Below are positions 31,279-39,627 of a DNA stretch of 64,000 nucleotides, one piece after another (positions within the stretch are counted from its first letter, which is position 1; every line of letters starts with the position of its first letter). The notes below the pieces were generated by a model. It was not told where the DNA came from, did no database searches, and saw nothing but the letters and a program-made list of their open reading frames with translations. The stretch is from Halomonas halophila (GTDB taxonomy: Bacteria > Pseudomonadota > Gammaproteobacteria > Pseudomonadales > Halomonadaceae), in NCBI RefSeq assembly GCF_030406665.1, contig NZ_CP129121.1, forward strand, positions 1,736,001 through 1,800,000. Direction: 5' to 3'. A program made the position numbers and the translations under genes.

Positions 31279-32529
31279 ATGCGACGACTGCTGATTCCCG
31301 TGCTGTTCCTGGTGCTCGGCGCCGCCGCCTTCCTTGGCCTCAGGGCGACGCGACCGGAGCCCGCCGAGGTGGCGCCCCAGGAGCGCAGCTGGCGGGTCGA
31401 GACGCTGTCCGTGGCACTGTCGAGTCATGCCCCGCTGCTGCCGCTCTACGGCGAGATCGTCGCGCCCGAGGCGGTGACCTTCACCGCGCCGCTGCCCGCG
31501 CGCATCGCCGAACGGCCGGTGCGCGATGGACAGCGCGTGGCCGAAGACCAGTTGCTGGTGGCCCTGGACGAGGCGGACGTGGCCCCGGTGGTGGCGCGTG
31601 CCGAGGCGCGGGTCAATGATCTGGAGGCGCAGATCGAGGCGGAACGGGTCCGCCAGGAGAGCGATCGCACCGCCCTGGCCCGAGAGCGCGAACTGCTCGG
31701 CAACGCTCGCCGCCGGCTGGAACGGGTCCGTTCGCTGTCCGAGCGTAACCTGGCCTCCGCCTCGTCGCTGGATGACGCTCGCGATGCGCTGGCCCAGGCG
31801 CGGGTCACGGTGGACGCTAGGGAAGGTGCGCTGGCCGGGTATCCCGCCAGGCTGGCCCAGCTCGAGGCCGGGCTGGCCGAAGCCCGGGCGGGGCTGGACG
31901 AGGCGCGTCGTGATGCCGAGCGCAGCCGGGTCGAGGCGCCCTTCGCCGGCATCGTCAGCGGCGTGGCGGTGGCGCCGGGTGAGCGGGTCGGCGAGGGCGC
32001 CGAGCTGCTGTCGATCTACCCGCGCGACGGTCTGGAACTGCGTGCCCAGGTGCCCAGCGCCTACCTCGACGAGCTGCAGGTGGCGTTGGATGACGGCCGG
32101 CATCCCCATGCCGTCGGCGAGAGGGCGCGCTTTCGTCTCGAGGGGTTCGTCGGAGAGAGCGCGCCCGGCGGTACCGAAGCGATCCTGCGCCTGGAGGGGA
32201 TGCCCCGCGCGCTGCGACCGGGCAGCCTGGTCGACGTGATGCTGCGCCGCCCGCCGGTGGCCGACAGCCTGGCGGTGCCCGCCAGCGCCCTCTATGGCGA
32301 CGAGGTGCTGTATCTGCGCGATGAGGATGACCGCATGCGCCGGCTGCGGATCGAACGCCATGGCCCGGTGGCCGGCGATGCAAGGGGGGATGGCGCGGCG
32401 ACGAACGATGGCTGGGTGCTGGTCAGCGGCGCGGGGCTGGCCGACGGTCAGGAGGTGATCGTCACGCACCTGCCCAACGCCGCCGAGGGGCTCAAGCTCC
32501 AGGTGGTCGGCGACGAGGAGGACGAATGA
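31279..32529 (+). CDS. RND efflux periplasmic adaptor (membrane fusion protein)
   Basis: A 416-aa adaptor: N-terminal membrane anchor (residues 2-22), split lipoyl domain (around VTFTAPLPARIAERPVRDGQRV and RVEAPFAGIVSGVAVAPGERV), a long alpha-helical hairpin rich in Arg, Glu and Ala (about 105-215), and beta-barrel plus membrane-proximal domains. I start at ATG 31279, which gives a proper anchor. A -10 TATATT lies at 31241-31246. It overlaps the pump gene by 4 bp (ATGA). No outer-membrane channel gene is adjacent. Confidence 0.9.
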   Translation: MRRLLIPVLFLVLGAAAFLGLRATRPEPAEVAPQERSWRVETLSVALSSHAPLLPLYGEIVAPEAVTFTAPLPARIAERPVRDGQRVAEDQLLVALDEADVAPVVARAEARVNDLEAQIEAERVRQESDRTALARERELLGNARRRLERVRSLSERNLASASSLDDARDALAQARVTVDAREGALAGYPARLAQLEAGLAEARAGLDEARRDAERSRVEAPFAGIVSGVAVAPGERVGEGAELLSIYPRDGLELRAQVPSAYLDELQVALDDGRHPHAVGERARFRLEGFVGESAPGGTEAILRLEGMPRALRPGSLVDVMLRRPPVADSLAVPASALYGDEVLYLRDEDDRMRRLRIERHGPVAGDARGDGAATNDGWVLVSGAGLADGQEVIVTHLPNAAEGLKLQVVGDEEDE

Positions 32530-35500
32530 GCCGTCGCCGGGGCCCGCTGGGCTTCTTCGTCCAGCATCGCGTCGCCGCCCATCTGGTGATGCTGGTGATG
32601 CTGCTGGGTGGGGCGCTGGGCCTGACGCGCATGAACGTCCAGTTCTTTCCCGATTTCTCTCTCGACGTCGTCACCGTGAGCACGGTGTGGGGCGGCGCCG
32701 CTGCCGAGGACGTGGAGCAGGGCATCACTCTGCCGCTGGAACAGCGTCTGCGCAGCATCGAGGGTCTCAAGCGCATGACCTCGACCTCGGCCCAGGGGGT
32801 GTCCAGCATCACCCTGGAGTTCCGTGAAGGTGCCGACCCGGTGCTGGCGCTGGACGATGTGCGCCAGCGGGTTGCCGAGTTCACCCATCTGCCGGTCGAC
32901 GCCGAGGAGCCGCGCATCAGCCGGGTGGCGCACTTCGAACCGGTCGCGCGGCTGCTGCTTCACGGTACGCTGTCCGACGACGAGCTGCGCCACCTGGCCA
33001 ATCGCCTGGAGGATTCGCTGCTCCAGGCGGGCCTCGACCGGGTGGAGATCGAGGGATTGCCCGAGCAGCAGATCAGCATCGAGGTGCCGGCCCGTCGCCT
33101 GGAAGAGCTGAAGCTGTCCCTCGACGAGATCGCCGAGCGCGTGGAGGCCCTCTCCCGTGATCTGCCGGCCGGGCTGATCGGCCAGCGCGACAGTGCCCGC
33201 GAGCTGCGCGCCGTCGAGCAGCGCCGCTCGCCGGCCGGTTTCGCCGAGCTGCCGATTCTCGGCAGCGATCGGGTGCAGCTGCGCCTGGGCGACATCGCCA
33301 TCATTCGCCAGGAGCCCCAGCAGGGCGAGGTGACCCTGAGCCGAGATGGCCAGGGCGCGGTGGAGCTGCTGCTCCAGCGCAGCGAGGACGGCAACTCCCT
33401 GGCGGCCGCCGAGACGCTGCGAGCCTGGCTCGACGAGACCCGGCCGCTGCTGCCGCCCACGGTGACGCTCGAGGTGCACGACGAGACCTGGCAGCTGATC
33501 GCCGAGCGTATCGGGCTATTGATCAGCAACGGCCTGGGCGGCCTGCTGCTGGTGCTCGGCCTGCTCTACTTCTTCCTGCCGGGCCGGGTGGCGTTCTGGG
33601 TGGCGGTCGGCATTCCCACCGCCTTTCTCGGGGCGATGGCCACGTTCTGGATCATCGGCGGCTCGATCAACATGATCTCGCTGTTCGCGCTGATCATGGC
33701 GCTGGGGGTGATCGTCGATGACGCCATCGTGGTGGGCGAGGACGCCGACGCCCACTTCCGCCAGGGCGAGGCGTCGCAGCGTGCCTCCGAGGGCGCCGCG
33801 CGACGCATGCTGTGGCCGGTGATGGCCTCGTCGCTGACCACGGTGGCGGCCTTCATGCCGCTGCTGATGGTGGGCGGAGTGATCGGCAGCATCCTCGGCG
33901 ACATCCCGGTGGTGATGATCTGCGTGCTGGTCGCCTCGCTGCTGGAGTGCTTCGTGGTGCTGCCCGCGCATCTGCGCAACGCCTTCGTACCTGCCGCCGC
34001 TTCGTCAGGCGCCAAGTCGCCGAGTCTCTCGCCGCTGGGCCGGCCCCGGGCGCGTTTCGATGCCGCCTTCGATGCCTTCCGCCAGGGGCCCTTCCGACGC
34101 TTCTCGGCGCTGACCCTGCGCTATCGGGCCGCGACCCTGGCGGCGGCGGTGGCCGTGGTGCTGGCCACGGCGGGGCTGCTGGTCGGCGGGCGGCTGGCCT
34201 TCAACTTTTTCCCCACGCCCGAGCCCAACGTGCTCTATGCCAACGCCAGCTTCGTCGCCGGCACCGACCGCGCCCGGGTCGACGCCTTCCTGGGTGACAT
34301 GGAAACCGCCCTCGCGGCGACCGACGAGGCGCTGGGCGGTGGCCTGGTGGCCCAGGCGGTGACGCGTCACGGCGCGGTGATCGCCGAGGGCGCGGCCGGG
34401 CGCAGCGGCGACAATCTGGGCTCGATCATGGTCGAGCTCATCCCGTCCGACGACCGGTCGGCCCGCAATGCCGAGATCATCCGCGACTGGCGTTCGCGCC
34501 TCGCGTTGCCGGCGGGTATCGAGAACCTGACCATCAGCGAGCGCAGCGCCGGCCCGCCGGGCAAGGATGTCAACGTGCGCCTGACCGGGGAGTCCGCCGA
34601 GGCCCTGAAGGCGGCGGCGGAATCGCTGTCGCGTTCGCTTTCCCAGCTGCCCGGGGTGCTGGCCACCGAGGACGACATGCCCTGGGGCCGCGAGCAGCTG
34701 ATCTACCGGGTCAGCCCGCGGGGCGAGGCGCTGGGCCTGACGACCCGGGAGCTGGGGCGCCAGCTGCGGGCCGCCTACGACGGTCGTCTGGTGCAGGTCT
34801 ATCAGGACGGGCCGGACGAGGTCGAGGTGCGGGTGCTGTTGCCCCGCGCGCAGCGCGAGCGGCTGAGCTCGCTGTCGCGACTGTCGATCCGCACCCCCGG
34901 CGGCGACTTCGTGCCGCTCGACCAGGTGGCTCGTTTCGACCACCGCCAGGGCTTCTCGGCCCTGCGCCATGCGGACGGTAACCTGGCGGTGGAGGTCACC
35001 GCCGAAGTGGATACGGCGGTCAACACGCCCGACCGCATCCTCGCCGACCTGGAAGCCACGGTGCTGCCGACGTTGATGCGTGATCATGGGGTGCGCTACA
35101 GCTTCGAGGGTCGCGCCGCCGACCAGCGCGAGACCTTCGCCGACATGCGCGTCGGGCTGATGGTGGGACTGGCGCTGATGTACGTGGTCCTGGCCTGGGT
35201 GTTCGCCTCCTGGAGCCTGCCGTTGATCGTCATGGCGACGATTCCGCTGGCGCTGGTGGGGGCGCTGGTGGGCCACTGGCTGATGGGGCTCGACCTGACC
35301 ATGCTGTCGCTGTTCGGCCTGTTCGGGCTCTCCGGCATCGTGGTCAACAACGCCATCATCCTGGTGGCCTTCTATCGCCAGCAGCGCCATCGGGGGCTGG
35401 CCATCGATGCCGCGCTCAACGAGGCGGTGGTCCAGCGCGTGCGCGCGGTGCTGCTGACCTCGCTGACCACCATCGGCGGGCTGATGCCGCTGCTGTTCGA

Positions 35501-35663
35501 GACCTCGCTGCAGGCCCAGTTCCTGATCCCGATGGCGGTGTCCATCGCCTTCGGCCTGGGGCTCTCGACGCTGCTGGTGCTGGCGGTGATTCCGGCGCTG
35601 CTCAGCTATCTCGAGCACCTGCGCGAGCGCTTCGGGCGCGTGGCGCTGACGGACACCGAGTGA
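32526..35663 (+). CDS. RND efflux pump permease
   Basis: A 1045-aa inner-membrane proton antiporter of the AcrB/MMPL superfamily, about 12 helices in two repeats each with a large periplasmic loop. The helix-4 signature GVIVDDAIVVGED carries the paired aspartates for proton relay, and the C-terminal half has GIVVNNAIILV. It belongs to the HAE/hydrophobe-amphiphile group by length. Substrate is not predictable. Its start overlaps the adaptor stop; no dedicated TetR regulator is beside it. Confidence 0.93.
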   Translation: MSRRRGPLGFFVQHRVAAHLVMLVMLLGGALGLTRMNVQFFPDFSLDVVTVSTVWGGAAAEDVEQGITLPLEQRLRSIEGLKRMTSTSAQGVSSITLEFREGADPVLALDDVRQRVAEFTHLPVDAEEPRISRVAHFEPVARLLLHGTLSDDELRHLANRLEDSLLQAGLDRVEIEGLPEQQISIEVPARRLEELKLSLDEIAERVEALSRDLPAGLIGQRDSARELRAVEQRRSPAGFAELPILGSDRVQLRLGDIAIIRQEPQQGEVTLSRDGQGAVELLLQRSEDGNSLAAAETLRAWLDETRPLLPPTVTLEVHDETWQLIAERIGLLISNGLGGLLLVLGLLYFFLPGRVAFWVAVGIPTAFLGAMATFWIIGGSINMISLFALIMALGVIVDDAIVVGEDADAHFRQGEASQRASEGAARRMLWPVMASSLTTVAAFMPLLMVGGVIGSILGDIPVVMICVLVASLLECFVVLPAHLRNAFVPAAASSGAKSPSLSPLGRPRARFDAAFDAFRQGPFRRFSALTLRYRAATLAAAVAVVLATAGLLVGGRLAFNFFPTPEPNVLYANASFVAGTDRARVDAFLGDMETALAATDEALGGGLVAQAVTRHGAVIAEGAAGRSGDNLGSIMVELIPSDDRSARNAEIIRDWRSRLALPAGIENLTISERSAGPPGKDVNVRLTGESAEALKAAAESLSRSLSQLPGVLATEDDMPWGREQLIYRVSPRGEALGLTTRELGRQLRAAYDGRLVQVYQDGPDEVEVRVLLPRAQRERLSSLSRLSIRTPGGDFVPLDQVARFDHRQGFSALRHADGNLAVEVTAEVDTAVNTPDRILADLEATVLPTLMRDHGVRYSFEGRAADQRETFADMRVGLMVGLALMYVVLAWVFASWSLPLIVMATIPLALVGALVGHWLMGLDLTMLSLFGLFGLSGIVVNNAIILVAFYRQQRHRGLAIDAALNEAVVQRVRAVLLTSLTTIGGLMPLLFETSLQAQFLIPMAVSIAFGLGLSTLLVLAVIPALLSYLEHLRERFGRVALTDTE

Positions 35664-35685
35664 CGGGCGCGGGATCGGGTCATGA

Positions 35686-35988
35686 CTAGCCGAGCAGTTC
35701 GGCCAGCAGTTCGGGCTGTCGCGGCATCAGGCCGACCTTGAGCCCCAGCGGTCGGAAGACCCGGTCGAGGCTGGCCATGGAGGCGTTGCCGGCGTCCCGC
35801 TCGATGTCCGACAGGGTGCGCCGGCTGACGCCGACCAGCTCGGCATAGGCCGTCTGGGTCAGGCCCAGGACCTCGCGCCGAAGGGTGCGCAGCACGCGGC
35901 CTTCGGTGGTCTCGCCGCGCATCAGCAGGCGCAGCTGTTCGAGCAGCGCCGCCTGGCGCGCCTGGGGAGAGCGGGCCTGTGGCTTCAT
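35686..35988 (-). CDS. hipB: HipB-like XRE antitoxin/repressor
   Basis: A 100-aa DNA-binding protein with a Cro/C1-type HTH (about 42-65, LTQTAYAELVGVSRRTLSDIERD) and the RPLGLKVGLMPR-type tail typical of HipB-like antitoxins. Its ATG overlaps the hipA stop (4 bp), so it is coupled behind hipA, the reverse of the E. coli hipB-hipA order. It is expected to bind the TGAG/CTCA palindromes upstream of hipA and neutralise HipA. Confidence 0.82.
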   Translation of the reverse strand: MKPQARSPQARQAALLEQLRLLMRGETTEGRVLRTLRREVLGLTQTAYAELVGVSRRTLSDIERDAGNASMASLDRVFRPLGLKVGLMPRQPELLAELLG

Positions 35989-37340
35989 GTCAGCCCCCAG
36001 CGCGTCAGGCGATCATCGAGATGGTTCAGTCCCACCGCCGGCATGTCCAGGATGCGCGACGGCACGCCGTGATCCGCCAGTCGATCGCGAAGGCCCGGCA
36101 GGCGGTCGCCCAGGGCTCGTAGCTCACCCATCAGGCGCTCCGGCTCGACCAGATCCGCCAGGTGCTCGGCGACTGCCGGCCAGTCGACGTCTCCGCCTCG
36201 TTCGAATGTCGGCCCCCACTGCGTCGTCCGGGTCACGCCCTCGGGGTCGGCCTTCATGGGGGCGAAGTCATAGACCGGTGCGTGCCAGATGCCCTCGGGA
36301 CGCTTGAGCAGGGCGGCATTACGACCGTGATTGTCCGAATTGCCGAAGGCCAGATTGAGCAGGTCCCGCTTGACCCATTCGATGACGAAAGCGGCCGCAT
36401 CGAAGGGCTCGCGGCCCTCGCGTACCCGATGCTGGCCCTTCAGCAGCGCCACCAGTCGGCGAATGGCCGCGGGGTGGCGCAGGTGAGTGCCCGGTGCGAC
36501 GCCGAGCAGCGCGTATACCGATTCCAGACCGTGGCGATGGAGCTGGCCCTGGCGCCATTCGACATCGAAACGCGGCAGCCAGAGAGAGGGATAGCGGGTG
36601 CCCTCGTGGAGCTCCAGGCCTTCGACAGGCACGGTATCCACGCCAAGGGCATGCAACTCGCGATAGTAGTGATATTCGGCGCGCAGGATGTCGCAGTCGT
36701 CGTCGCTGCGGCTCCCGCGGGGAAACTTGACCAGATAATGGGCGTCGGGCGTGGTGGTGTCGTCCTGCCAGGTGTCGATCCACACCTGACGATCCGGGGT
36801 GCGACGTACCAGCAGCTTGGGGGCCTCCCCACCGGCGCCGGTGGCGCCGCCGCTGGCGGCGCCCATCTGCTGAGCGTATTCGAGGAAGTCTGTATGGCGT
36901 TCCAGCACCTCTTCCTGCGGGAAGCGCAGGGACGCCAGGGCATCTCCGGCCGGGCGTTCGGGGAGTGCTTCGCGGATGCGCAGGTTTCCTACCGGCGCTA
37001 TGGTACCGCGGCGCAGCAGTTCACTGTCCTGCTGGCCGGGGTCGAGGTCCTGCAACCCCAGATGCTCGATCCAGTAGCGGCGGCTGGCACCGGCCGGCAT
37101 GATGTCCTCGAGAAAGCCGAACCAGCGGTCGCCGCGGTGGGTCATCATCAATTCGACGGGCAGGGTCAGGCTGCACGCGTGTTCGTCGTCGTGGAACATC
37201 CAGGCCAGTGCATAGTCCTGGAAGTATCCCAGCCTGGCCGGTCCGCGCGTTCCCCGTTCCGGCGCCGGAATCTCGAGCAGCGCGGCGTCCTGCCAACGCG
37301 TCTGGTGATGGATCTGGATCGTCAGCTGCATGGAAGGCAT
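35985..37340 (-). CDS. hipA: HipA-like serine/threonine kinase toxin
   Basis: A 451-aa HipA-family kinase. It has an N-terminal HipA-N domain (FGFLEDIMPAGASRRYWIE near 74-92), a glycine-rich loop GGATGAGGEAPKLLV (164-178), the catalytic loop GNSDNHGRN (333-341, D336) and the Mg-binding aspartate in VYDFAPM (D358). E. coli HipA phosphorylates glutamyl-tRNA synthetase and drives persistence; the target here is unknown. ATG 37331 is an alternative start. It comes first in a hipA-hipB operon with an AT-rich operator region ahead of it. Confidence 0.88.
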   Translation of the reverse strand: MPSMQLTIQIHHQTRWQDAALLEIPAPERGTRGPARLGYFQDYALAWMFHDDEHACSLTLPVELMMTHRGDRWFGFLEDIMPAGASRRYWIEHLGLQDLDPGQQDSELLRRGTIAPVGNLRIREALPERPAGDALASLRFPQEEVLERHTDFLEYAQQMGAASGGATGAGGEAPKLLVRRTPDRQVWIDTWQDDTTTPDAHYLVKFPRGSRSDDDCDILRAEYHYYRELHALGVDTVPVEGLELHEGTRYPSLWLPRFDVEWRQGQLHRHGLESVYALLGVAPGTHLRHPAAIRRLVALLKGQHRVREGREPFDAAAFVIEWVKRDLLNLAFGNSDNHGRNAALLKRPEGIWHAPVYDFAPMKADPEGVTRTTQWGPTFERGGDVDWPAVAEHLADLVEPERLMGELRALGDRLPGLRDRLADHGVPSRILDMPAVGLNHLDDRLTRWGLT

Positions 37341-37343
37341 CTG

Positions 37344-37450
37344 TTTTGAGCAATATGCTACTCAGGATAGAGCAGTCAGGCTTTTTTTGAGAACTATCTT
37401 TCTCAAAAAAGGGCTTTGTCACAATCTTTGAGCAGATTTCCTGCTCAAAA
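37344..37450. promoter_or_regulatory. Three TGAG/CTCA palindromic operators
   Basis: Three dyads lie between divergent hipA and the SDR gene: TGAG-N10-CTCA at 37347-37364; TTTTTTGAGA-N8-TCTCAAAAAA at 37383-37410 (the same TGAG-N10-CTCA core); and TTTGAGCAG-N5-CTGCTCAAA at 37427-37449. The region is strikingly AT-rich. They are the expected binding sites of the HipB-like repressor and would control both directions. Confidence 0.72.
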
Positions 37451-37476
37451 ATGTTTTGCGCATGCAAGGAGACGAC

Positions 37477-38142
37477 ATGACGTCCACCGTACTGATCACC
37501 GGCGCCAATCGCGGCGTCGGGCTGGCGCTGGCGCGCCACTACCATGACGCGGGCTGGACCGTGATCGGTGTCTGCCGGGAGGCGTCCTTCGAGCTGGCCG
37601 AGGTGGCGGCTCGCGTCATCGAGGGAATCGACGTGACGCGTGAGAAGGACGTGGAGCGCCTGGTCGCCGAGCTCGAGGGCCAGGCGCTGGCGTTGCTGAT
37701 CAACAACGCCGGAATGCTCCATGACGAGGTACTGGGAGAGATCGACTTCGACGCGATCCGCACCCAGATGGAGATCAACGCCTATGCGCCGCTGCGGGTG
37801 GTGGAGGCGCTGTTGCCGTGCCTGGGTGAAGGGGCGAAGATCGCCAACATCACCAGCCGCATGGGCTCGATCGCCGACAACGATTCCGGTGGCCGATACG
37901 GTTACCGCGCTTCCAAGGCGGCGCTGAACGCCTTCGGCAAGTCGCTGGCAGTGGATCTGGCCCCGCGCGGCATCGCCGTGGCCCAGCTGCATCCCGGCTA
38001 TGTACAGACACGGATGGTCGGCTTCGGCGGCCTGATTTCCCCGGCAGAGGCCGCCGCGGGGCTGGCCGAGCGCATCGAGGCGCTGACGCTGGAGACCAGC
38101 GGCGGTTTCTGGCACAGCAACGGCGAACGCCTGCCATGGTGA
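37477..38142 (+). CDS. Short-chain dehydrogenase (sniffer/C-factor-like)
   Basis: A 221-aa SDR with the nucleotide motif TGANRGVG near the start, NNAGM near residue 78 and the YGYRASKAALNAFGK active site (Tyr and Lys of YxxxK). It resembles sniffer-type carbonyl reductases; the substrate is unknown. AAGGAG (37466-37471) fixes ATG 37477. Its stop overlaps the start of cysQ, and it is divergent from hipA across a shared operator region. Confidence 0.87.
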   Translation: MTSTVLITGANRGVGLALARHYHDAGWTVIGVCREASFELAEVAARVIEGIDVTREKDVERLVAELEGQALALLINNAGMLHDEVLGEIDFDAIRTQMEINAYAPLRVVEALLPCLGEGAKIANITSRMGSIADNDSGGRYGYRASKAALNAFGKSLAVDLAPRGIAVAQLHPGYVQTRMVGFGGLISPAEAAAGLAERIEALTLETSGGFWHSNGERLPW

Positions 38143-38993
38143 GCGCCGCGGCAGGAGAGAGAGGCGCCTTCGTCACCCCCGCGGCGCGCGAACGGCTGCT
38201 GGCGGGCGTCGAGGCGGCCGGCGAGGCGGTGATGGCGATCTATCGACGGCCCTTCGACGTCGAGACCAAGGCCGACGACAGCCCGGTCACCGAGGCCGAT
38301 CTCTGTGCCCACCATGCGCTGGTCGACCTGCTCGGCGAGGTGACGCCGGCGGTACCGGTGCTTTCCGAGGAGTCGGAGGCCGTGCCCTACGCCACTCGCC
38401 GCACCTGGCAGCGCTACTGGCTCGTCGACCCGTTGGACGGGACCAAGGAGTTCATCCGACGCAGCGGCGACTTCACGCTCAACGTGGCGCTGATCGAGGA
38501 CGGCGTGCCGACCTTCGGCATCGTGCATGCGCCGACGCTCGGCGTGAGTTGGTTCGGCCAGCTCGGAGAGGGCGCCTGGCGGCGTGAGGCCGGTGAGACG
38601 CGGGCGATCGGCGTGCGCCCTCTGCCGGACCCGGCGTTCGAGGCCTGGCGGGTCATGGGCAGCCGCTCCCATGGCCTGTCGGCGCTGGCGAGCTTCCTGG
38701 AACGCCTGCCATGCCACGCGCTCGTCTCGCGAGGCAGTTCGCTGAAACTGTGTCTGGTGGCGGAGGGGAGCGCCGACCTCTATCCGCGCTTCGGCCCGAC
38801 CAGCGAGTGGGACACGGCGGCGGCCCAGGCGGTGGTGACGGCGGCCGGTGGCCAGGTACTGGATGCCGGGTCCCTCAAGCCGCTTCGCTGCAACCGTCAT
38901 GACTCGCTGCTCAATCCCGCTTTCATCGCCTGTGGCGAGCGAGATCCCCGCTGGGAGCGGGCGCTGGCCGAGAGCCTCGTCGAGGGGGATTGA
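38136..38993 (+). CDS. cysQ: 3'(2'),5'-bisphosphate nucleotidase CysQ
   Basis: A 285-aa IMPase-superfamily enzyme removing the 3' phosphate of PAP, a by-product of sulfate assimilation. Metal ligands are visible in LSEES (near 77-81), VDPLDGTKEFIRR (D98, D101) and SEWDTAAAQA. KADDSPVTEAD and the length fit CysQ rather than SuhB. It overlaps the SDR gene by 7 bp, so the two are coupled. Confidence 0.93.
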   Translation: MVSAAAGERGAFVTPAARERLLAGVEAAGEAVMAIYRRPFDVETKADDSPVTEADLCAHHALVDLLGEVTPAVPVLSEESEAVPYATRRTWQRYWLVDPLDGTKEFIRRSGDFTLNVALIEDGVPTFGIVHAPTLGVSWFGQLGEGAWRREAGETRAIGVRPLPDPAFEAWRVMGSRSHGLSALASFLERLPCHALVSRGSSLKLCLVAEGSADLYPRFGPTSEWDTAAAQAVVTAAGGQVLDAGSLKPLRCNRHDSLLNPAFIACGERDPRWERALAESLVEGD

Positions 38994-39129
38994 GCCTCCC
39001 CGGTTCGGCTGGAAGTCGACCGCTGTTCGACAATCCCTGAGGCGCAAAATTTTCATCCACATGTCACCCTGTGACCTCCCCCGTTTGGACTATCGTATAG
39101 GTCCGATCAGGTCAGTCGGAGGCGGTCAC

Positions 39130-39435
39130 ATGTGTCATGTCGAGATCGAGCGGCGTCCCCTGCACCGACTTCACGCGCGTGTCGGCGCCGCACCCGAGGT
39201 GGTTTTCATTGTGTCGCGTCACGAGCCGTTGCGCGGCGTCGGCTGGGATCCCCGACGGGGACTCTTCCTGATGCTGCAGTGCGGTGATCGTTGCTATCCG
39301 CTCTACGATGTCAGTCGCGGCAGCGACATCCTGGCCATGCGTCTGCTGGCAGTGGAAGTGGCTGCACCCGATGATCCCCGGGTGAAGGCGTTCGTCATCG
39401 AGGCGCTGGGCGAGGCACTGGGAGTGGCGGTCTAG
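39130..39435 (+). CDS. Hypothetical 101-aa protein
   Basis: A small soluble protein starting MCHVEIERRPLHRLH, with GGAGG (39118-39122) 7 nt before the ATG. It has a predicted mixed alpha/beta pattern (VVFIVSRHEPLRGV, GLFLMLQCGDRCYPLYDV, VKAFVIEALGEALG) and three cysteines. I do not recognise the family. It lies alone between cysQ and prfC. Confidence 0.65.
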   Translation: MCHVEIERRPLHRLHARVGAAPEVVFIVSRHEPLRGVGWDPRRGLFLMLQCGDRCYPLYDVSRGSDILAMRLLAVEVAAPDDPRVKAFVIEALGEALGVAV

Positions 39436-39514
39436 TCGTTCCGCCGGGCGCTGCCGAGGTCACGTCCAGGCGCGGTAACCGCGAGGCGCTTCCCCGGCGG
39501 CTGTCGATAGGCTC

Positions 39515-39543
39515 GAGACAGAGGCCGGGCCGGGCGGTACAAT
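39515..39543 (+). promoter_or_regulatory. Sigma-70-type promoter of prfC
   Basis: GAGACA (39515-39520) and TACAAT (39538-39543) with a 17-bp spacer, matching 4 of 6 and 5 of 6 consensus bases, about 85 bp before the prfC ATG. Confidence 0.55.
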
Positions 39544-39627
39544 CGCTGCATTTCCCACACCCATCATCGCCCCGACCTGCTTGGATGCCCGAGCATGCGG
39601 GCGAGTACTGATCAGTAACGAGCCTCA

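Noticed and set aside
30913..32469. 518-aa minus-strand open frame
   Set aside because: Mostly antisense to the RND adaptor; only its last 71 codons lie in non-coding DNA and have a ribosome binding site, so only that part is listed.
35686..38993. Horizontally acquired island around hipA-hipB
   Set aside because: The AT-rich part is limited to the operator region; the genes have codon use like their neighbours, and no integrase, tRNA or direct repeats flank them.
38848..39129. N-terminal extension of the 101-aa protein back into cysQ
   Set aside because: The upstream part overlaps cysQ in another frame and lacks a ribosome binding site, whereas ATG 39130 has GGAGG.
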